Shown piece by piece: positions 5,599-12,856 of a stretch of DNA of 21,456 nt. The notes under the pieces are model-generated. The model made no database searches and had not been told where the DNA came from. It saw only the letters and a list, made by a program, of their open reading frames with translations. Numbering within the stretch: position 1 is the stretch's first letter; each line of letters begins with the position of its first letter. This DNA is from a virus. A program made the translations under genes and the position numbers. The DNA lies in IMG/VR virus record IMGVR_UViG_3300020469_000306, positions 1 to 21,456 of that record; one strand, 5' to 3'.

Positions 5599-6320
5599 TG
5601 GCTAAGATAAGTCATCCAGAATATATTAATGATGAAGAATATAACTTTTATAAGAATCTAATAATTAAAGAAATGCCAAATGGTAATGTTGAACAGACAG
5701 CTTGTTTGTTTTGGCATAAGTTGGATAATGGTTCTTTTGGATCTGAGAATGATGGACCTTTACGAGATTGGTTACAAAATTGGCCTATATTTAAAAATGA
5801 ATTATTGAAAAGAGGCTGGGGATTTCATAGAGTATTACAAGCTGGTGGCAATTTAGGTATGTATGCAAGGTTTTATTTGAATCATTTTAAAAAAGTGGTT
5901 ACAATAGAACCAGATCCTGTCAATTTTTATTATCTTGTTAATAACACTCAAAGCGATAGGTGTACCAAGATACAGATGGCATTAGGTGCATCACAGGAAT
6001 TGATATATCTAAAAAGAAGAAATCCTACTAACAGAGGCACATTTACAACACAAGCTAAGACTGTGGATGTAAACACTGATGTTGAAGTAATGCAAACAAC
6101 AATAGATGCATTACAACTTCCTGATGTGGATTTAATACATTTAGACGCTGAAGGTGCTGAAGAAAAAATCTTATTAGGTGCAAAAGCTACAATAAAATTA
6201 TTAAAGCCTGCTATCATAACTGAATTAGGTAGAGGTCATGAATTTTTAAAGTCATTAGGATACTCATTTATTTTAAGTTCTCAAGCTGATTATTTATTCT
6301 TGCATAATAGTAATATATAA
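5598..6320 (+). CDS. FkbM-type SAM-dependent methyltransferase
   Basis: The 240-residue product has a Rossmann methyltransferase layout: VLQAGGNLGMYARF (79-92) as the SAM loop, VVTIEPDPVN (100-109) with Glu104 for the ribose, and IHLDAEGAEEKIL (180-192), the D-x-E-G-x-E hallmark of FkbM enzymes. FkbM enzymes methylate hydroxyl groups, often on sugars or nucleotides; the substrate here is unknown. The first SAM loop has QAGG where many family members have D-x-G-A-x-x-G, a mild departure. The ATG at 5598 overlaps the previous stop as TGATG, so the two are translationally coupled; a TTG at 5586 is less likely. It lies in the late block between two nucleotidyltransferase-like genes. Confidence 0.78.
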   Translation: MAKISHPEYINDEEYNFYKNLIIKEMPNGNVEQTACLFWHKLDNGSFGSENDGPLRDWLQNWPIFKNELLKRGWGFHRVLQAGGNLGMYARFYLNHFKKVVTIEPDPVNFYYLVNNTQSDRCTKIQMALGASQELIYLKRRNPTNRGTFTTQAKTVDVNTDVEVMQTTIDALQLPDVDLIHLDAEGAEEKILLGAKATIKLLKPAIITELGRGHEFLKSLGYSFILSSQADYLFLHNSNI

Positions 6321-6323
6321 ATA
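6316..6323 (+). promoter_or_regulatory. T4-type late promoter (TATAAATA)
   Basis: A second perfect TATAAATA overlaps the stop codon of the methyltransferase gene and precedes the 6400 gene by 76 bases. Transcription from here would start near the first hairpin repeat at 6325, so the repeats would form the 5' leader of this late mRNA. Confidence 0.5.
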
Positions 6324-6324
6324 T

Positions 6325-6388
6325 ACCAGTAGTTAGTCTTAGGAAAACCTACGTATGAAGAACCAGTAAGTCTCAGGAAAACCTGGCG
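6325..6388 (+). repeat. Tandem hairpin repeat in a late-gene leader
   Basis: Two imperfect copies, 6325-6353 and 6362-6388, share ACCAGTA, AGTCT and the core AGGAAAACCT. Each core closes a 4-bp stem around an AAAA loop: TAGG/CCTA at 6340-6351 and CAGG/CCTG at 6374-6385. The closing pair changes from T-A to C-G between copies, a compensatory change that supports RNA structure. A four-codon frame, ATG AAG AAC CAG TAA at 6355-6369, sits between them with an AGGA ten bases before it. The element could be a translational operator, a leader peptide or a protein-binding tandem site. Confidence 0.55.
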
Positions 6389-6399
6389 AGGATAATAAA

Positions 6400-8439
6400 A
6401 TGGATAAAAGCAAAACTAAAAAAATCAAAAGCAGTAAAACTGCTACAGGATCAAAGGGCGATGAAATCATCATATCGCCTAAATATAAAGACAAATTAGA
6501 TGAAGCAGTTGCAAAAACAGCTGTATTCAGTTTTGGTAGATATAATCCACCAACAAAAGGACATGAACTTTTAGTTAGCAAGTTACGTGATATAGCTCGT
6601 AAGGAAAAAGGCATACCTCTTCTATTTCTCTCCCACTCGTTCGACTCCAAGAAAAATCCAATACCATATTCCGATAAAATCAAATTAGCTATGATGGCAT
6701 TTGGTAAGGATATTGTGCGTCGTTCACGATCTAACGATATTATATCTGTTCTCAAAGAATTGAGTAGAGATTATGATAACGTTGTTATTGTCGCTGGATC
6801 TGATCGAGTACCAGATTACAAGAGATTAGAAAAGTATAATGGCAAAGATTATAAATTCAAATCTTTTAAAGTAATTAGTGCTGGTACTCGTGATCCAGAC
6901 GGTGATGAAGTTTCCTCAATGTCAGCAACTAAATTACGTGATGCTGTAAAAGGTGGAGATACAAAAAAGTTTAAAAAAGGAATTGCAACAAGATTGGCTG
7001 CAGTTTCTGATATGGTTTTCAACATGGTACGTTCTGGTTTACAGTTAGCTGAAGAATTAGAGCAAGAAGGATTATTAACAGAAGTTTTAAATATACAACA
7101 AAGAAGAAAACGTGGAATTATGATGCGTCGCTATAAAACTAAAATAGCAAGAGGACGTAAAATAGCTTCTAAAAAAATGGCTGGTATGGCCAAACTAAAG
7201 AAAAGATCCCAAAGGCGTGCTATACAATTAGTAAGAAAAAGATTAGCAGGAACAAGAGGAGCTAATTATAGAAATTTAACTCCAGCAGATAAAATGGCTA
7301 TAGACAAAAGAGTCTCACAGAAAAAAGCATTTATTCAAAAGATAGCTAAAAGATTGATGCCAGGAGTAAGGAAAGGCGAGCAAGATAGGTTAGCTCGTAT
7401 GAGATCAAAGAAAAAAGAATCAGTAAATACACAATTTACAAATATGATATTTGAGGCTAATTTTAGAGTGGATATAACAGGTCTTCCAACAATGTATATG
7501 CAAGGAAGTTCTGCAACAGGGGTTAAAACTGAATTAAGAAAATTAATTAAGAAACCTGAAGAAAATATTAGTGGTATTGAAAAAGTACTGCCTTCTGAAA
7601 TTAAAAAAGCATTTAGACTTAAAATGATGGGTAAAAGTGAAGAAGAGCCAATTGAAGAAATGCGTGTATCCGGAAGAACAAAAGGTGATAAAGTTAAACA
7701 ATATAGTCATGTTGTTGTGAATACACAAGCACCTAAAAGTAGACATGTAATGAGTTATCATAGTAGTGAAAAGAATGCACAAGATCATATGAATAAGATG
7801 CAAAAACATGTTCCAGCTAAGCTAAATATTGTCACTAAAACAGGTAAAAGTACAAAAACTGATTATTTTAACGAAGATGTAAATGTATTATTTGAAAAAG
7901 AAATAAGTAGAGTACCACCAGAAAATAAAGATAAAAAGAAGACAAAGAAGTCTGATGAAAATAAATTTAGTATGGATTATTATAGGAAGTATCATAGTAT
8001 ATATTCTGAAGAAAATCCTAAAGTAACAGCTGTAAAAAGGAAGCACGAAAGAGAACGTGATCAATTAGCAATTAGACATGCTAGAGAAAAAACAGCTGCA
8101 AAAGTTAGTAATGAAAATTACAAAGTGGAATTAACAGACTCACAGTTATTGTTTACAATCGACAAAATGATGAATGAGATAAGTAAACAGCCATATGATA
8201 TGCTAGATGAAAAAGCAAAGCAACGTTTACAAGATAAATCTAATAAAACTAATATTGATATAGAATCAATAATTTCTGTATATAATGAAGGTGTAAATAA
8301 TTGGAATGATGAAATGAATATGAATGAACAGCAAGCAGGTTATGCTCATGTTAATTCCTTTATTGCAAATAAGAAAATAGAGGTAAAACAAAATTTCAAC
8401 GAAAAATTTACAAATTTTATTAAGGAAACAAAAAAATGA
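6400..8439 (+). CDS. Modular late protein with N-terminal nucleotidylyltransferase domain
   Basis: The 679-residue product opens with a Lys/Ser-rich tail, then a cytidylyltransferase-fold domain of about residues 38-205. FGRYNPPTKGH (45-55) is the nucleotide-binding T/HxGH motif, GSDRVPDYKRL lies mid-domain, and SSMSATKLR (172-180) is the ISxTxxR motif. The closest functional model is an NMN adenylyltransferase, but substrate specificity cannot be read here. A highly basic helical region follows (about 233-345), then a domain from 353 with GLPTMYMQGS, and a Lys/Glu-rich C-terminus. Sites of the prohead-protease type occur at LAE 216-218, LTE 226-228 and IFE 350-352, which would split the protein between modules. 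GCGAGGAT serves as ribosome-binding site. Related basic modules occur in cyanophage virion proteins. Confidence 0.68.
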   Translation: MDKSKTKKIKSSKTATGSKGDEIIISPKYKDKLDEAVAKTAVFSFGRYNPPTKGHELLVSKLRDIARKEKGIPLLFLSHSFDSKKNPIPYSDKIKLAMMAFGKDIVRRSRSNDIISVLKELSRDYDNVVIVAGSDRVPDYKRLEKYNGKDYKFKSFKVISAGTRDPDGDEVSSMSATKLRDAVKGGDTKKFKKGIATRLAAVSDMVFNMVRSGLQLAEELEQEGLLTEVLNIQQRRKRGIMMRRYKTKIARGRKIASKKMAGMAKLKKRSQRRAIQLVRKRLAGTRGANYRNLTPADKMAIDKRVSQKKAFIQKIAKRLMPGVRKGEQDRLARMRSKKKESVNTQFTNMIFEANFRVDITGLPTMYMQGSSATGVKTELRKLIKKPEENISGIEKVLPSEIKKAFRLKMMGKSEEEPIEEMRVSGRTKGDKVKQYSHVVVNTQAPKSRHVMSYHSSEKNAQDHMNKMQKHVPAKLNIVTKTGKSTKTDYFNEDVNVLFEKEISRVPPENKDKKKTKKSDENKFSMDYYRKYHSIYSEENPKVTAVKRKHERERDQLAIRHAREKTAAKVSNENYKVELTDSQLLFTIDKMMNEISKQPYDMLDEKAKQRLQDKSNKTNIDIESIISVYNEGVNNWNDEMNMNEQQAGYAHVNSFIANKKIEVKQNFNEKFTNFIKETKK

Positions 8440-8558
8440 AAAAATTAGTGGAAAAAGCAAAAGATATGATTATTGCAGCATATGTAAAAATTATAAACAT
8501 TATTGAAGAGGCCTCTAAGAAAATAGTTGCCATTCTTAAAACATTAAAACCATGGTAG
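8436..8558 (+). CDS. Small amphipathic peptide (40 aa), unknown function
   Basis: The ATG overlaps the stop of the preceding gene (ATGA). The product is a 40-residue peptide, MKKLVEKAKDMIIAAYVKII at its start, predicted to be one or two amphipathic helices with Lys, Ile and Ala and a final KPW. There is no strong transmembrane stretch. It fills the gap between two late genes exactly, which argues for coding, but no ribosome-binding site is clear and no family is recognised. Confidence 0.45.
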   Translation: MKKLVEKAKDMIIAAYVKIINIIEEASKKIVAILKTLKPW

Positions 8559-8562
8559 TATA

Positions 8563-8913
8563 ATGCGATCATTTAAAGAATATGAACATATTGATTTAGT
8601 TTGTGAAGGTGCTAGTCATTTTGATGATTTAGTTATTGAAGAAGCTGAACATGAAGGTAAAAAAGTTAAATTAAACGACCCTATTAGAACATCAGAAAAT
8701 CCCAATAAAAAATTTAAAGTGTATGTTAAAAATGAAAGTGGTAAAATTGTTGTTGTAAGATTTGGGGATCCAAATTTAAGTATTAAAAGAGACGATCCTA
8801 ATAGACGTAAGTCATTTAGAGCAAGACATAACTGTGACAATCCTGGACCAAAAACAAAAGCAAAATATTGGAGTTGCTATCAATGGCGATCAGGATCTAA
8901 AGTAGATAATTAA
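8563..8913 (+). CDS. Late virion-type protein with SFRARHNCD module
   Basis: The 116-residue product has a short N-terminal region (MRSFKEY) reminiscent of a capsid-targeting start, then DDLVIEEAEHEG with an I-E-E site of the prohead-protease type at residues 25-27. The remainder, KVYVKNESGKIVVVRFGDPN, IKRDDPNRRKSFRARHNCD and KAKYWSCYQW, is a compact beta domain with two conserved cysteines. I have met this module in many marine phage proteins, alone or fused to head-maturation proteins, which points to a head-associated role. The role itself is not established. Only a weak ribosome-binding site is visible before the ATG. Confidence 0.7.
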   Translation: MRSFKEYEHIDLVCEGASHFDDLVIEEAEHEGKKVKLNDPIRTSENPNKKFKVYVKNESGKIVVVRFGDPNLSIKRDDPNRRKSFRARHNCDNPGPKTKAKYWSCYQWRSGSKVDN

Positions 8914-8920
8914 ATAAATA
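8913..8920 (+). promoter_or_regulatory. Possible late promoter (AATAAATA)
   Basis: One mismatch to TATAAATA, in the 34-base gap between two late genes, 28 bases before the ATG at 8948. The distance resembles that of the perfect copy at 4340. The near-match alone is weak evidence. Confidence 0.3.
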
Positions 8921-8947
8921 GTAAGAAATATTGTTAGGGAGATTACA

Positions 8948-9913
8948 ATGAATAAACACGGACTATCAGCTGATTTATTGAAAGCAGTTAGTGCAATTCT
9001 CAATGGGGAAACACCAATTGAAGAAAAAATGTCATCTAAAGAAAAGATGAAAAAAGGATTATATAACGATAACTCAAATGATCAGTCTGATGATGGTGAA
9101 GGTATGGATAAAGTTCAACCTAAAGCATTAAAGAAAAAATTTAAGGATCGTAAAGATAAAGACATTGACAATAATGGTAAAGTTGACAAATCAGATGAAT
9201 ATATTGATAATAAACGTAAAGCTATTAGTAAAGCAATGAACAAGGAAGCTATTAACGCACCAATATTAAAAACAGCTAATAACCATGATCCAAAGCATGT
9301 TAAACAGGCTATAGGTATTGCATCAGACCCTAGATACAAAAAGGGTAATATGACTGGAGCAGTCAAGGCTATGAATAAAATCTCCCCAGGCCTCCACAAT
9401 CATCCTCAAGTCAAAGCTGTACTTAAAAAGCAAAATGAAGCTGTAGATTTAGATACTAAGAATGTTGATAAAGCATTAAAGCACGATTGTGCTACACATA
9501 TAGTCCACGAGAAGTGGGGATCAGGTCAATGTATACCTGAAATGCATACAATTGAAGAAACATCTGAGGGTGAAGGAATTGTGACCCATTATGATATACT
9601 TTTTGATCATGGTATTGAAGAAAATGTTTCCGTAAAAGAATTAAAAATAATTAAAGAGAAACATCATGGTCACATGAAAAAAAAGAAGAATATGGAAATG
9701 AAACAATCTAATCCAGATAAGTTTGTACCTTTCAAAAAGAAAACAAATGAAGGTATGGCTGATTATGATCCAAATAATAAAACTCATGTTGCGTTGAGGA
9801 AAAAGGATCCTACATTTAGAAATCCAAACATTACTCCTGCTCAAAAAGCAGCAAAAGCTAAAAAGGGCGCAGATTCTTTAAAAAAGATGAAAAAAGCCTT
9901 TGATGGGGAATAA
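8948..9913 (+). CDS. Modular late head-type protein with EF-hand-like loop
   Basis: The 321-residue, Lys-rich product starts MNKHGLSADLLKAVSAILNG followed by PIEEKM, giving an I-E-E site at residues 24-26. Residues 72-83 (DIDNNGKVDKSD) fit an EF-hand calcium loop with Asp72, Asp74, Asn76, Gly77 and Asp83. A helical module with IASDPRYKKGNMTGAVKAM comes next, then a beta module with HDCATHIVHEKWGSGQC (179-195), and a basic tail. These modules recur in different combinations in late proteins of marine T4-type phages as I recall. A scaffold, core or internal head protein is the likely role, inferred from context. AGGGAG before the ATG is a strong ribosome-binding site. Confidence 0.68.
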   Translation: MNKHGLSADLLKAVSAILNGETPIEEKMSSKEKMKKGLYNDNSNDQSDDGEGMDKVQPKALKKKFKDRKDKDIDNNGKVDKSDEYIDNKRKAISKAMNKEAINAPILKTANNHDPKHVKQAIGIASDPRYKKGNMTGAVKAMNKISPGLHNHPQVKAVLKKQNEAVDLDTKNVDKALKHDCATHIVHEKWGSGQCIPEMHTIEETSEGEGIVTHYDILFDHGIEENVSVKELKIIKEKHHGHMKKKKNMEMKQSNPDKFVPFKKKTNEGMADYDPNNKTHVALRKKDPTFRNPNITPAQKAAKAKKGADSLKKMKKAFDGE

Positions 9914-9915
9914 AC

Positions 9916-10512
9916 ATGACTGTCGACCAAGAAACAGTTAAAAAAATGAAAAATGCTGATAAGTTGAAGCGAAATGCCACAACTAAAGATCAGATGGTGA
10001 GCGCGCTTAATAAATTAAATTATATCCGTAAAAAAGCAAAAGGTGAAATTTCTGAAGAAAATTGTTCAAGTGATTGTTGTGGTAAAAATACTAAAGTAGA
10101 GGATTGTACATGTCCTCCAGATTGTCCAGATTGTGATTGTAATGTGAATGAATTAGCATTAAAAACAGATAAAAAATTACCTAACCTTAAAGTACCAGCA
10201 AAAGGTCCAAAAGGAACATCAAAATATAGTAGGATGAAAAAGATGACAGTAAAAAAAGAACAAGTTATTGAAGGAAGGTTTTCTAAAGATGATGAAGAAG
10301 GAGCAGAACATATTGTAATGCAATTGAGAAAATCAGTTTCTATGAGAGGTAATAAAGAAGTTATGTTTCAAGATGGAAAAACAAAAAAAATTCCTTTTAA
10401 AGATGCACAAAGAGCTTTAGATAAATATAACAGAAGTAAACCTATGGATAAGATTAAATTACAAAAACAATATGAGAAGGACTATAGATCCTTTTCACAA
10501 GCTATTAAATAG
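9916..10512 (+). CDS. Late protein with a cysteine-rich insert
   Basis: The 198-residue product has a basic helical N-terminus, an I-S-E site at residues 45-47, and then eight cysteines in residues 50-75 (C50, C54, C55, C64, C66, C70, C73, C75) mixed with Asp and Pro. The C-terminal third (MQLRKSVSMRGNKEVMFQDG and ALDKYNRSKP) matches a small domain seen at the end of marine phage head-type proteins, as I recall it. The cysteine cluster resembles metal-binding stretches such as metallothionein-like or multi-zinc loops, but no known domain fits. GGGGA before the ATG overlaps the end of the preceding gene, from which it is separated by two bases. Confidence 0.62.
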   Translation: MTVDQETVKKMKNADKLKRNATTKDQMVSALNKLNYIRKKAKGEISEENCSSDCCGKNTKVEDCTCPPDCPDCDCNVNELALKTDKKLPNLKVPAKGPKGTSKYSRMKKMTVKKEQVIEGRFSKDDEEGAEHIVMQLRKSVSMRGNKEVMFQDGKTKKIPFKDAQRALDKYNRSKPMDKIKLQKQYEKDYRSFSQAIK

Positions 10513-10521
10513 GAGAGAATA

Positions 10522-10839
10522 ATGGCATTATATGGAAAAAATGACCAATATAGTGATGCACCAAAATTTATTGTTAGATCTGATACAGGTGAAACAGGTC
10601 AAGCACAATTTGGTAACACAGTATTTGGAGCAGATGGAGCAGAAGTAGCAGCTAGTAAAAAGATTGCACATACTGGTTGGGTTAAAAGAACTGTAGGTAG
10701 CGGTGGAAGATCAGGTAGAGAGCACTATGAAGTGTTAGTAGCTGGTGGAATTTCTGGTGATGCTACAGATTTTGCAAACACTGCAGCAACTGCAAATACA
10801 ACAGGTTCAGCAGACGATTCGATTTTAGCTGACAGTTAA
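10522..10839 (+). CDS. Small virion structural protein
   Basis: This 105-residue protein begins MALYGKNDQYSDAPKFIV and includes TGWVKRTVGSGGRSGREHYE and a C-terminal Ala/Thr/Asp-rich tail. Marine T4-type phages carry many proteins of this kind, with the start MALYG, a central TGW and a YE-V strand, and they are found among virion proteins. The exact position in the particle is unknown. It is rich in Gly, Ala and Thr and lacks cysteine and membrane segments. AGGAGAG precedes the ATG, and the gene lies within the late block between modular head proteins and a fibre-like protein. Confidence 0.68.
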   Translation: MALYGKNDQYSDAPKFIVRSDTGETGQAQFGNTVFGADGAEVAASKKIAHTGWVKRTVGSGGRSGREHYEVLVAGGISGDATDFANTAATANTTGSADDSILADS

Positions 10840-10851
10840 TAGGAATTTGTT

Positions 10852-11502
10852 ATGGCAACGAAAATAAGTGAATTAAATACATCAATACAAGCCGTTGCAA
10901 ATGATCTATTTATTACTGTAGTTAATGCAGCTAACGCTGCTACTATTGAATCTAAAAAAATTACGTTTCAGGGAATGGCAAATTCGCTACCAGGAGTATT
11001 AAATCTTTCTGGTAGTAATGGAATTGTAGTGGATACAATAACGGATGCAAACGCTATAGGACTTTCAGTCAATAGCGCTGCATTACCATTATTTCAATCT
11101 TTTACAATAACTAATCCAGAGACTAATGTTAGTCATACTCAAGCGGCTTCTTCTAATGACGCATTAGTCATTGAAACTGGAAGAAATTTTAATTTCTCTA
11201 TTCGTGCAAATAATACTATTACATTAGGAACATTTGAAGGTGCTAACGGGGAGAATATTGATTTAACTGCTAATAGTACACATGAAATATTCAGTTTGGC
11301 TAATAATCCTTCTATAGTTGGTAATACAACTTTAGGTACTGATAGTACAAATATAACAACATTCAATTCCATTCCAATCTTACCTTCGGTCAATACATCA
11401 GTAAGAGATGCCTTAACAGCTGTTGATGGAATGATGATATATAATACAGAAGATACAAAAGCACAAGTAAGAGCTGGAGGAGCTTGGGCTAACTTACATT
11501 AA
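10852..11502 (+). CDS. Fibre-like or virion surface structural protein
   Basis: The 216-residue product is rich in Asn, Thr, Ser and Ala and low in charge, as is typical of beta-rich phage fibre or fibritin-like proteins. It starts MATKISELNTSIQAVANDLF, has repeated N-x-T and T-x-G patterns in the middle (for example NTITLGTFEGANGENIDLTA), and ends with DGMMIYNTEDTKAQVRAGGAWANLH in outline. This closing segment is a common tip motif of marine phage tail or head fibres and may bind a partner or a surface. The N-terminal piece probably attaches to the particle. Host-range function is possible but not shown. Confidence 0.68.
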   Translation: MATKISELNTSIQAVANDLFITVVNAANAATIESKKITFQGMANSLPGVLNLSGSNGIVVDTITDANAIGLSVNSAALPLFQSFTITNPETNVSHTQAASSNDALVIETGRNFNFSIRANNTITLGTFEGANGENIDLTANSTHEIFSLANNPSIVGNTTLGTDSTNITTFNSIPILPSVNTSVRDALTAVDGMMIYNTEDTKAQVRAGGAWANLH

Positions 11503-11520
11503 TAAATTGAAATTGGTATT

Positions 11521-11925
11521 ATGGATAATTTAAATAACGCGAACTTTATGCTGTATGCAGCAAAACATTATGATAACAGTCAATGCTATGACATAGTTGA
11601 ATTTTACGATGATATAAAAAGATTTAAATATATCAAACGATTATTGAATAAGATAAAAGAACATAATGAAATAAAAGATAGATTAGTAATAAATCATTTG
11701 GTAGTCTTATATAATGTTTTTGGCCATGAGCCGACAAATAGGATGCTATTTTTAAAGTTGGATGGTTTACATGAATACTTGGTACCCTTTCTAATTTTTA
11801 TGGAAAGATTACCAGAAAAAATTATGAATATTGGTTTGCCAAATAAAATATTATTATGTAGTGATATTAAACCAAATGAAGGTATCATTACAGTTTTAAG
11901 GAAATATAGATGGCAGGCACAGTAG
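11521..11925 (+). CDS. Conserved marine T4-type phage protein, unknown function
   Basis: The 134-residue product starts MDNLNNANFMLYAAKHYDNS and is mostly helical, with CYDIVEFYDDIKRFKYIKRL and a later LVINHLVVLYNVFGHEP. I recall closely similar proteins in many marine T4-type phages next to the gene that follows here, always without a known role. No signal peptide or catalytic site is visible. The ribosome-binding site is weak (only TTGGT), so translation may be low. Its last 16 bases overlap the next gene. Confidence 0.7.
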   Translation: MDNLNNANFMLYAAKHYDNSQCYDIVEFYDDIKRFKYIKRLLNKIKEHNEIKDRLVINHLVVLYNVFGHEPTNRMLFLKLDGLHEYLVPFLIFMERLPEKIMNIGLPNKILLCSDIKPNEGIITVLRKYRWQAQ

Positions 11926-12401
11926 TAGATTTATTTCTTGTATATCAATTTATACGTAGATTGACTACACCTTTCAATGAATGGAAGGCTTTTCAATTAG
12001 GTATTATTGATGAGAGAGGTAAGATTCTTAAAAAAAGATCAACATTATCAACTATTGAAGAACGAAATGCATTTCGTATATTTGATGTTATGATCTTAAA
12101 ACTCAAAAAATTATTAGAAAAAGTCCCTGGAGGTAAATCCAAATTAGCCTCATATGCAGCTGCTTTATATTTAATAAAGGAATATAAAGAGGATATGAAT
12201 GAAAAGCAAATATCAATTCTAGTAGAAAAATCTATGGAAGAAGATATTGCAAATGCAGCGGGTGGTGGTCATATAGCAGGAATTGGTGTAGGTCCAGATG
12301 GAGAACCTGGTGTCACAAAAAAGAAACAGAAAGAATATAAAGATAAGAATAAAAAATCTGCTTCTTTATTAAGAAGAATTACAAAGTTAGGATTAAGATG
12401 A
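11910..12401 (+). CDS. Conserved late protein, possibly virion-associated
   Basis: The ATG lies inside the previous gene, with AAGGAAA just before it. The 163-residue product begins MAGTVVDLFLVYQFIRRLTT and continues with a helical domain that includes LKKLLEKVPGGKSKLASYAA. A Gly-rich linker (AAGGGHIAGIGVGPDGEPG) leads to a Lys-rich C-terminus. This order (VDLFLVYQF, VPGGKSKLA, AGGGxIAGxGVG) is the one I associate with conserved marine phage proteins reported as structural or assembly-related; the exact function is unknown. The VGPDGEPG tail resembles linkers that attach a protein to another particle component. It is followed directly by the holin-like gene. Confidence 0.7.
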   Translation: MAGTVVDLFLVYQFIRRLTTPFNEWKAFQLGIIDERGKILKKRSTLSTIEERNAFRIFDVMILKLKKLLEKVPGGKSKLASYAAALYLIKEYKEDMNEKQISILVEKSMEEDIANAAGGGHIAGIGVGPDGEPGVTKKKQKEYKDKNKKSASLLRRITKLGLR

Positions 12402-12856
12402 TGTTGACTGTTATAGGATCATTAATAGGTTTTGCTAGTTCTACTGTACCAGCAATTACTGATATGTTTGCTGCTAAGAATGAAAGATTGCATGAACTTG
12501 AAAAAATGAAAATGATGGCTCATCTAAGTAAGTTAGATCAAAAATTTGATTTAAAATCATTTGAAATAAAAGCATCAGCTGATGAGCATCAAAGATTAAT
12601 TGAGCATGATGTGTCAATGTCTAAAAATAGAGGATGGATTAGTGCATTACAAAGATCAGTAAGACCTGTAATAACATATGCTTTTTTTATTTTATTTTGT
12701 ACAATTGAGATAACTTTACTGATAGAAGCCATAAATACTGGGACGAACTTTTCTGAGGCTATTAATCTGTTATGGGATGAGGATACAAAAGCAATATTTG
12801 CAGCCATTATATCATTCTGGTTCGGATCAAGAGCAATAGAAAAGGCCAGGAAGTAA
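12398..12856 (+). CDS. Holin-like membrane protein (3TM GTA-holin type)
   Basis: The 152-residue product has a hydrophobic N-terminus (LTVIGSLIGFASSTVPAI), a charged amphipathic middle (about residues 27-85), and two C-terminal membrane segments, one around VRPVITYAFFILFCTIEITL and one around AIFAAIISFWFGSR. The RPVITY entry into the second segment is characteristic of the GTA_holin_3TM family. Holins make lesions in the inner membrane so that the endolysin can reach the cell wall. The start overlaps the preceding stop. No endolysin is visible in this window. An alternative view is a general phage membrane protein of the same fold. Confidence 0.66.
   Translation: MMLTVIGSLIGFASSTVPAITDMFAAKNERLHELEKMKMMAHLSKLDQKFDLKSFEIKASADEHQRLIEHDVSMSKNRGWISALQRSVRPVITYAFFILFCTIEITLLIEAINTGTNFSEAINLLWDEDTKAIFAAIISFWFGSRAIEKARK

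Noticed and set aside
6339-6755. 138-residue antisense frame over the 6400 gene start
   Set aside because: It covers the nucleotidylyltransferase motif on the other strand and the leader repeats, has no ribosome-binding site or family resemblance, and contains Leu/Ser runs typical of a shadow frame.
9183-9211. TTGACA-17-GATAAT within the EF-hand region
   Set aside because: The boxes score well but fall in the middle of a late gene and are fixed by the codons of the calcium loop; no gene starts shortly after.
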